Shown: positions 58,801-64,000 of the stretch, one piece after another
Layout of the letters: each line of letters opens with the position of its first letter
How positions within the stretch are numbered: the first letter of the stretch is position 1
NCBI GenBank assembly: GCA_000818945.1
Contig: KN805398.1
Location: 194,016-258,015 of the forward strand
DNA: 64,000 nt
Source of the DNA: Schizochytrium sp. CCTCC M209059
Lineage: Eukaryota; Sar; Bigyra; Thraustochytrida; Thraustochytriidae
Direction of reading: 5' to 3'
Notes under the pieces: model-generated
Database searches by the model: none
What the model saw: the letters and a program-made list of their open reading frames with translations, nothing else
Told to the model about the DNA's origin: nothing
Made by a program: the position numbers and the translations under genes

Positions 58801-59278
58801 AAAAGCCCCCGAAGCCGCCTAGCGAGCCCTCTGCGTGCTCAGTGAGCCACGGCATGGACTGCGGGAGCACAGCATCGTGGCCCGCGTCTCCTTCCCGGTC
58901 TCCTCTGCCGCCGCCGCTCACAAAGACGAGGTCGCTCGGCCGCCTGGCGCCGCGTTGTTGGGTCGCCTGGTGGCGCCCGTGCGGGGAGTCTCCATCTGCG
59001 AGCGCAGCCGCCGCCGAGGCAGCCGCTGCCGCCGCGGCGTTCGAGTCCTCGTCCGCGGCGTCGTGGGACTGCTCGCCTTCGGGCAGCTCGCTCTGCAGGC
59101 TGGGTAGCAGGGTGTCGAAGGAGAACTGGTCCCACGTCAGCGACTTGTGATGCCGCGCCCTCTCCCTGGCGCGCGCCTCGCCGCCCTCCTCGTCCTCGCC
59201 CTCCTGCGCCTCCTCGCCGCGCGCCTGCGCCTGCAGGTCGCGCTCGCGCAGCCCGTGATCATCCCTCACATTCTGCAT
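55802..59278 (-). CDS. Pumilio/FBF (PUF) family RNA-binding protein
   Basis: 1158 residues from the ATG at 59278 (MQNVRDDHGLRERD). The frame stays open to an ATG at 60073, but the extra 265 residues translate intergenic repeats and Glu/Lys/Gly low-complexity DNA. A long Gly/Ser/His/Gln/Met-rich N-terminal region precedes the PUF domain (about 715-1090). Base-contacting triplets in repeats 1-8 read roughly SR-Q, NY-Q, TR-Q, TH-Q, YR-L, NF-Q, SH-E and NF-Q. Repeats 8, 7 and 6 keep the code for UGU, the invariant 5' core of Pumilio sites; repeat 5 is non-canonical. Insertions follow repeat 4 (KERRKRGGPEEKPGNG) and repeat 7 (a Ser-rich segment). The tail is Gly-rich then poly-Asn. PUF proteins bind 3' UTRs and repress or localise mRNAs. 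Confidence 0.92.
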   Translation of the reverse strand: MQNVRDDHGLRERDLQAQARGEEAQEGEDEEGGEARARERARHHKSLTWDQFSFDTLLPSLQSELPEGEQSHDAADEDSNAAAAAAASAAAALADGDSPHGRHQATQQRGARRPSDLVFVSGGGRGDREGDAGHDAVLPQSMPWLTEHAEGSLGGFGGFSSSSSSTASVSPSQAGRGTASPGGGGGAGAGGHRRSATMGSPSSSLADDFDISTLTASLSLSDALLDAPVGSRDHAMSGLDGGDGGNVVRRGNGDDSGGDITQGHPGKEDKEINIFNDSVFRPSPSKHRRSHTHTAAAGYAPFGIGPGDYEAGTPFPKWDLPDRSGSSATPPADSSAAFLRMRDVNGNVPGLQAEQFDSFREIFARPKENNGVGSPSGSPLAGAVNSHNRSGAEDGELQGSTRGLGSQHQHQPHQQSANDHRYNEDAEHYQQMHSHHDRMHQQYANSQMMMGHGGSGGSGNGGHGSHTSHLHHHQQQQQQHQQHQQMQNIYPNANGMYATGAYNPGPSSSMMNMNMNMHYSGMAGQPPQGPSDLMMHHPSQSHMMPQPWMYSGNYYPTPSGGGGGGPGYLPPGMSMGAGMGHGMSGVGSPPPSPGLQAHGRGSRLGGDMMGGGQGGAGGGNAGGFGSMALHRNAQHHSDRRHNVGPAHRTKAGGVSGNGNGGMGNTGGSGGGANNNNNSNNNSNNSNNRNSCVALLEYRASGTQPSADELKGHVVEFARDAAGSRFLQYLNESASDDVKRQLVDEICTNAVTLMQDTFGNYVVQNFLEHSPTDAREKIGLCMKGHMMDLSSNAHGTRVVQRAITLLTISLRNELLGELVLSPESLGEAARNSFATHCIQKVMAIVLEEEKERRKRGGPEEKPGNGAPSTAALLSAAERAVDLDFVALSKHAHSYRLVLSVLDDCDEERSAAMRSIFAQLATSQEELAKDQHANFVLQHLLMHGESRHQEMVQAYVAANVVELSMLKFSSHLVEKCLACAKPKQVERLVSQLIEPTGKNLSKSNELLSSSHSQDASTTSDRRGGSRSRTSSAQHIGDDNLLMLMQDPYANFVVQRAFDRSQGALRERLSGEIHQRAELLQRFTYGRHILLHINRVSGGGGGGGGGGSGNGGSTPGGGNGGGGGHSNNEHHRQSRSGRNSASKRRSRGNNNNNNNNNHNNH

Positions 59279-59911
59279 CTCCGCTGATCGCGCCGCCGCG
59301 GCCCCGCGTCTCCGCGCGGCCCGCGCCGCCGCACGCAGGCAAGCGAGCTCTCCCGCCCGCCGCGCCTCCGCGCAAGCGCGCACGCGCAAGCGCCGCCTCC
59401 GGCCGCCTCCGGCCGCCTCCGCTCGCTCCGCCGCGCGCCTCGCTCGGCCTCGCGCGGATGGACTCCGCTCTGCTCGCCCCGCTCTGCTCCCTTTCTCCCT
59501 TTCCTCTCCTTCTTCCCTCCCTTCCTCCCTTCCTTCCTTCCTTCCTTCTTGCTTTTCTCTCCTCTCCTCCCTCTCCTCCCCTCTCCTCTCCTTTCCTTTC
59601 CGCACTTGCAGACGCTTCCGAGCCGCTGTTCCCGCGCCGCGCGCAAGTGGGTTATACCGGCATAACCCACTGTTCCGCCCGCGCGGATGCGCCGCTTCGC
59701 CGCGGGCAAGGGACGCGGAGCGGCGGCTGGCTGGACGACCGCGGCCCAGGATAGAATGGGTTAGAGAGGATATGCTGGGAGGCAGGGACGGAGACGAGGA
59801 TATTGGGGGACGCGGATTGGACAGTCGAGGATATCCTTGGTGAAGAGTATACAGTGAGGTAGTGGATGGACAGGAGGGAAATGGAGAGATAAGGAAACTA
59901 ACATGCACGTG

Positions 59912-60075
59912 TGGATCGACAGAAAGAGGAATCAAAATGCACCCACCTGATATGGATCGACAGAAAGTGGAATCAAAATGCACGCACCTGATATGGATCA
60001 ACGAAAGAGGAAACAAAGATGCACGCACCTGACATGGATCGACATCAACAAAAGAGGAAACGAAGATGCACATGA
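59912..60075. repeat. 41-bp tandem repeat, four copies
   Basis: Copies start at 59912, 59953, 59994 and 60035, each TGGATC(G/A)AC followed by AGAAAG(A/T)GGAATCAAAATGCAC-like sequence and CACCTGATA. Later copies drift toward the start of the 153-bp unit. Confidence 0.9.
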
Positions 60076-60356
60076 GGTTTTAGTCCCTCTTTCTTTTTAT
60101 GTTTGATCGACAAGACATCGGCTGCCACAGAGGCCAAGACCGTCTTTGACATTTTCCCGCCTTCCCTACACGCGCTATTCCGACCAGCGAGTGAGTTCCG
60201 ACAAAAGAGGAAACAAAGATGCACATGAGGTCTTGGTCTTTCTTGTTTTTGGGGGGGTGGATCGACAAGACATCGGCTGCCACAGAAGCCAAGACCGTCT
60301 TCATCATCATCATTTCTCCGCCTTCCCCACACGCGCTCCTCCGACCAGTGAGTGAG
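60049..60356. repeat. 153-bp tandem duplication
   Basis: Unit 1 (60049-60201) and unit 2 (60202-60356) share CAAAAGAGGAAACRAAGATG, ATCGACAAGACATCGGCTGCC, AAGACCGTCTT and CACACGCGCT, with scattered differences and small indels. Confidence 0.85.
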
Positions 60357-60512
60357 TATACCGTATCTCAAGAGCTTAGACAAACTTCTTTCAATCAAAA
60401 CATGAACATTAATTTTAGATTGATCGACTGATTTATATCTTCTCGGTCGATCGATCGATCGCGATCGAGATAAAAGCAAGATTTGCGTATGTATGCATGC
60501 ACTTGTTCTTAC

Positions 60513-63500
60513 TTACTTGCGCACAACGGCGTTGGCGACGGCAACGTCAGCCGTGTGCGAGATGGAAACCGAGAGGGTGTTGACAGCGAGCATCTCGGAC
60601 ACCTGCTGCGGGTGACCGTGGAGCTGGACCACCGGTGCGCCCGAAGGGTTCGGGACGATCTCGATGTCCACAAGAGGAGCGTGACCGCCCGACCAGAGCG
60701 GGCGCTGCTCCGGTGCGAGGCTCGAGAGAGCCTTGACGAGCGCCTCCTTGGCAGCCCAGCGGCCCGCAAACGAGGCCGCAGGATCCGCAGCCGCGCGGCA
60801 GTACGCAATCTCGCGCTCGGTAAAGTTGCGCGCGATAAAGTCCTGCTTCGAGCCGGCAAAGTCGGCAAAGGTGCTGACGTTCTCGACATCAACACCGACG
60901 CCAACACCGGATCCACCAAAGTTGGACGACATGCCCTCCGCCTGCTCCTGCAGCGTCATGCGGAGACGGTCCTTGGCCGAAACCTGAAGACCCTGAGGGG
61001 CAACCGTCTCGGTGGGGCCCGCGGGCACCTGCGCGGCCCCAGATGCCTGCGCGGCGATACGCGGCATGCCGCTCGACGTGAGGCCGGCGGCCGAGCGGAA
61101 CTCCCAGGTGCCAGAGGCAGCGCTGTACGTGGCGCGCGCAAGAGGATCCAGGTACACGGCCTCCTCGAGCTCCTCCGGGTAAGGAGGAGCCTCCTTGACC
61201 ACAACGTACTTGCGCACGCCAGTCATGACATTCTGCGAAGTACGGAAGGTACGGCGCTCGCGCAGGCTGCGCGTCTCGGCGTACTTGTCAAAGACGTCCT
61301 TGGAGAGCGTCGCGAGCAGGCGGTCCGGGTGCACAATGACGACCTCGGCACCGGCCTGGCCAAAGCCAAAGCTCTTGAGCAGGGCAGCCTCGATCTTGGG
61401 CAGCTCCACGGGCTCGTTCGGGTACACGAGGTACGAGTTCTTCTGCAACTTGACATCGACGTTGTCAAGGTTGCGGTTGCCCGGCACACGAGCATCGTTC
61501 ATGCACTGGATCAGGCCGTTCAACATCCAGGCGCAGGCCGCACCCTTGGGGTGGCCCGTCAGGTACTTTTGCGCCACAACAAAGAGCACGTTACCCTTGG
61601 AGCGACCAAGGTGCTCCATCTGCTTGTTGAGCACGCCAGATTCGTTCGTGTCATTGAGCTTGGTCGAGGTGCCGTGGAAGCTGGCCACACCGAGGTCATC
61701 GACGCCAAGGCCGTACACAGCCAGAGCGCCACGCAGAGGCGCAATGCTCGGGTCATTCTTGAAAAAGCCCTGGCCCCAGGTCTCGAGCGCAGCGGCGCGG
61801 CGACGCTGGATAAGACGCTCGAAAAAGGCCGCATCCTCGCCCTCGGCGTCCGACTTTTGCTTGTTCAGGCTCTCGAGCGCCTCGAGCTCCATCTTGAGAC
61901 CCGCACGGCGACGCTCCAGCGAAAGAAGCGGCGAAGGCGCAGCACCAGAGCTGCTCTCGCGGGCCGAGGTGAGAATACCGCGACCCGGCGCCGGAATCGA
62001 ACGGCCTTGCTTATCCGTGGCCGTGCTCGTGAGTGCGAGCACCGCAAAGATGGGAGCACCCATCTCGAGAGCAAGCTCAGCATCCATGAGGACCTGCATA
62101 CCGGCACCCTGGGACTCCACAAATCCAGCACGCGAGCTCGACATGGGGCGCGAGCTCTCGCGGACAGTGCGACCACGGCCCGAATCGAGGTCCGTGTTGT
62201 TGGTCGCGCCCATTTGCGCGAACTCGTAGCTGCCCTCCTCGCCAAAGTCATCGTAGCCACCAGCAATGACGACGCGGGCCTTGCCACTGAGAATCGTCTC
62301 CATACCAATGTCGAGCGACTCGGCGGCCGTGGCGCAAGCACCGACTGGGGTCTTGATCGGACCCGAGCTGCTCATCAAGAGCATGTTCACCCACGCAGGC
62401 ATGGTGTTGATGAACGACTCCGCAAGCGTGTCGCTCGGGATGTCCTCGTCGAGCGCACGCTGGTGGAAGAGACGCTTGAGCGAGCGCATGCCGCCCATGC
62501 CACCACCCGAGGTGTTACCCACCTCGCTGACATGCACGTACTGGTAAAGCTCGTACGGGTCCGAAAGACCGGCGGCCATGAGGGCCTCCACAGTACTCAC
62601 CAACGTGTACAGCGTCACGGGGTCGACACCCGTGGCAATGTCCTCGGGGAGGCCGAAGCGACGCGCGTCCCATCCGGTCGGGATCTGGCCCGCAATGTTG
62701 CGGTTGAACTTGAGCGCCTTGGCGATCGACACCTCGGCGCCCTTCTTGACTCGCATCATCCACTGGCCGTCGGAAGGCTTCTGCCACACGTCGCAGCAGT
62801 CCGCACCGAGCTCGTTGCGGTACTGAAGACCCTCCTCGAGACCCGAGAGCTCGACAGGGGGCATGTCGCGGTCGAGAACGACCGAATGCAGGAAGCGCTT
62901 GGCCTCCGGGTTGTAACCCTCAAAGAGCTCGGGCTCAACGATGCGGATACCGCAGCTCTTGAGCATGTGCTCCTCGTAACGGCGCTTGATCTCGTTGTCG
63001 GCCACAGGCTCGCCCGAAGCGGCGTCCACCCAGCCCGTGTACTTGGACCGCGGCGGGCCCGAGGGGAGCGGACCATCATGGTGCTTGATGAGACCGACCA
63101 TCCAAGCGAGCTCGATCGAGCCCTCGAGCGAAAACTCGCCATAGCTCTCCATCTCCCAGCGCGTGCGGGCGTTACCCCAAGGGCCGACCTCACCGTAGCC
63201 CACCACGACCACAACCTTGCGGAGGTCAACCATGCCCTCGAGCGCACTGAGCGATTTGCGTGCCTCCTCGGACGGAAGCGCCGGGAAGGGCGTCATGCCC
63301 AACTGCGTGCTGGCAAGCGGGCCAGACGACTCGGGCGGCGGCAGCACGTGCGAGACATCGGCCGACTTGGCCTCCTCGAGCTGGTTGCTCGCGGCAATGG
63401 CGCGCGCGACGCGCGACTTTGACATGAGACCGCTACGAAGGCTGTCAGCGGCATCCTTCATGTTCGGGATGACTGTCCAGCAGCCCGTAAGATCGGCCCA

Positions 63501-64000
63501 CAGCGGCTCCTCCGCAGCAAGGGTGACCATGCGCGGGTGCAGGAGGCCCACAAGGTTAAAGTTCGTCTCCTCGGGGGCAAAAGTGCGGCAACCAAGCTTC
63601 TCGATGCCCGGGGCCACAATGTTGTTGTGCTGCATCAGCGCAGAACGCGTCCAGCCAATGACGCACGCCGCAAGACTGAGGTAGTCGCCCCAGCCCTCGC
63701 TCGACCACTTGTTGAGCAGGGCCTCGCATCCAAGCTTGGACTCGGCGTAAAGGCCATCCTGGCCAAACTCACCGTGGTTCGGGGAGCACGGAATGAGAAC
63801 CATAGCAGGGCGCGTGGTGATGTCACGCGACGTCTTGGCGTCCTTGAGGGCGCCGAGAAGACGGACCACGTTGGTCATCATCATGCGGTGCGAGACCTCT
63901 GACGAAGCGTCGATCGAGGAAATGTCCTTGCCCTGCTGCGCGGCAGCCGCAAAAGGCACAACAAAGTCCACGTCCAGACCGAGCTTGTCGTACGTATAAG
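60513..64000 (-). CDS. FAS: Type I fatty acid synthase, 3' (alpha-like) part: KR, KS and PPTase domains; 5' end outside the window
   Basis: The frame is open through the right edge, so only the last 1162 residues are present. The fragment begins in the ketoreductase domain (catalytic Tyr-Lys in LYAESKLG, Ser in IPCSPNHGEFG). The ketosynthase follows, with the nucleophilic Cys in TPVGACATAAESLDIG and the two histidines in HGTSTKLNDTNE and GHPKGAACAW. After an Ala/Pro/Gly linker comes a C-terminal 4'-phosphopantetheinyl transferase domain (GVGVDVENVSTFADF, then FTEREIAYC, then RWAAKEALVKAL). The order KR-KS-PPT is that of the fungal FAS alpha subunit. Thraustochytrids are known to have one giant type I FAS that joins beta- and alpha-like parts; whether that holds here lies beyond the window. 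It makes saturated C14-C16 acids in the cytosol, next to the separate PUFA synthase system. Confidence 0.96.
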   Translation of the reverse strand, partial: YTYDKLGLDVDFVVPFAAAAQQGKDISSIDASSEVSHRMMMTNVVRLLGALKDAKTSRDITTRPAMVLIPCSPNHGEFGQDGLYAESKLGCEALLNKWSSEGWGDYLSLAACVIGWTRSALMQHNNIVAPGIEKLGCRTFAPEETNFNLVGLLHPRMVTLAAEEPLWADLTGCWTVIPNMKDAADSLRSGLMSKSRVARAIAASNQLEEAKSADVSHVLPPPESSGPLASTQLGMTPFPALPSEEARKSLSALEGMVDLRKVVVVVGYGEVGPWGNARTRWEMESYGEFSLEGSIELAWMVGLIKHHDGPLPSGPPRSKYTGWVDAASGEPVADNEIKRRYEEHMLKSCGIRIVEPELFEGYNPEAKRFLHSVVLDRDMPPVELSGLEEGLQYRNELGADCCDVWQKPSDGQWMMRVKKGAEVSIAKALKFNRNIAGQIPTGWDARRFGLPEDIATGVDPVTLYTLVSTVEALMAAGLSDPYELYQYVHVSEVGNTSGGGMGGMRSLKRLFHQRALDEDIPSDTLAESFINTMPAWVNMLLMSSSGPIKTPVGACATAAESLDIGMETILSGKARVVIAGGYDDFGEEGSYEFAQMGATNNTDLDSGRGRTVRESSRPMSSSRAGFVESQGAGMQVLMDAELALEMGAPIFAVLALTSTATDKQGRSIPAPGRGILTSARESSSGAAPSPLLSLERRRAGLKMELEALESLNKQKSDAEGEDAAFFERLIQRRRAAALETWGQGFFKNDPSIAPLRGALAVYGLGVDDLGVASFHGTSTKLNDTNESGVLNKQMEHLGRSKGNVLFVVAQKYLTGHPKGAACAWMLNGLIQCMNDARVPGNRNLDNVDVKLQKNSYLVYPNEPVELPKIEAALLKSFGFGQAGAEVVIVHPDRLLATLSKDVFDKYAETRSLRERRTFRTSQNVMTGVRKYVVVKEAPPYPEELEEAVYLDPLARATYSAASGTWEFRSAAGLTSSGMPRIAAQASGAAQVPAGPTETVAPQGLQVSAKDRLRMTLQEQAEGMSSNFGGSGVGVGVDVENVSTFADFAGSKQDFIARNFTEREIAYCRAAADPAASFAGRWAAKEALVKALSSLAPEQRPLWSGGHAPLVDIEIVPNPSGAPVVQLHGHPQQVSEMLAVNTLSVSISHTADVAVANAVVRK

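Larger units (their letters stand above)
59279..60512. repeat. Intergenic region with 41-bp and 153-bp tandem repeats
   Basis: 1.2 kb between the FAS stop and the Pumilio start (both minus). 59279-59640 is CT/CCTTCC-rich. TTATACCGGCATAACCCA at 59651-59668 is an inverted repeat. Four copies of a 41-bp unit starting TGGATCGACAGAAAG lie at 59912-60075, followed by two copies of a 153-bp unit at 60049-60356. GATC-rich TCGATCGATCGATCGCGATC lies at 60446-60466. The Pumilio promoter and the FAS 3' UTR must lie here. Confidence 0.65.

Noticed and set aside
59279..60073. 265-codon N-terminal extension of the Pumilio protein
   Set aside because: It translates tandem 41-bp repeats and CT-rich low-complexity DNA; the ATG at 59278 begins the first plausible protein sequence.
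60483..63422. 979-codon open frame on the plus strand
   Set aside because: It is exactly antisense to the FAS coding region, has no ATG-proximal or domain features, and its Arg/Leu/His-rich translation is the usual shadow of biased codon use.

Overview
This is a nuclear genome window from a protist, most likely a thraustochytrid (Labyrinthulea; Aurantiochytrium/Hondaea/Schizochytrium type). That assignment is inference. It rests on the fungal-type type I fatty acid synthase whose 3' part (KR-KS-phosphopantetheinyl transferase) fills the right edge, an oomycete/stramenopile-style 'WRKY19-like' Cys-rich repeat protein, very few introns (one clear GT-AG intron), long single-exon genes and abundant triplet and tetranucleotide microsatellites between genes. 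Several open frames extend upstream of the first ATG; all CDS starts given here are ATG codons that I located, except the FAS gene, which is open at the edge.

Layout. 0.6-6.7 kb: a TPR/IQ/LRR protein (-), a VTT/DedA-type membrane protein (+) and a FYVE-EHD GTPase fusion (-). 7.7-14.3 kb: a glycosyltransferase block with two tandem GT8 paralogs (+), each holding a degenerate plus an intact GT8 domain, convergent with a GT10 fucosyltransferase-like gene (-). 15-25.6 kb, all on the minus strand: GCN5-type acetyltransferase, a short-chain dehydrogenase, serine hydroxymethyltransferase, a GT47 exostosin-like protein and a p24/TMED cargo receptor. 26.4 kb: a peroxisomal SCP2-type thiolase ending in SKL (+). 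27.9-33.3 kb: RPB1, the largest subunit of RNA polymerase II (-). 34.5-39.4 kb: a small unknown protein (-), a third GT8 gene (+) and the Cys-rich repeat/polyQ protein (-). 39.4-44.2 kb: gene-free, repeat-rich. 44.2-47.2 kb: an FG nucleoporin with a Ran-type zinc finger (+), the only gene with a visible intron. 47.7-49.9 kb: three intact tRNA-Leu(AAG) copies and a fourth broken one. 49.9-53.5 kb: GC-rich, low-complexity, gene-free. 53.5-64 kb: an unknown Ser/Gln-rich protein (+), a Pumilio-family RNA-binding protein (-) and the FAS 3' part (-).

The genes are mostly housekeeping with no operon logic. The one functional theme is glycosylation and the secretory pathway: five glycosyltransferase genes, the p24 receptor, the VTT protein and the FYVE-EHD protein could all act in the endomembrane system.

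The strongest oddities are: an RPB1 whose N-terminal clamp has lost most or all ligands of both family zinc sites and whose CTD runs on a nine-residue YSPSSPA(A/Q)A repeat; the pseudo-domain plus active-domain GT8 proteins with patchy paralog divergence; the FYVE-EHD fusion; four tandem SPYPPMETM-type repeats in the nucleoporin; and a 122-bp perfect tandem duplication upstream of the exostosin gene.
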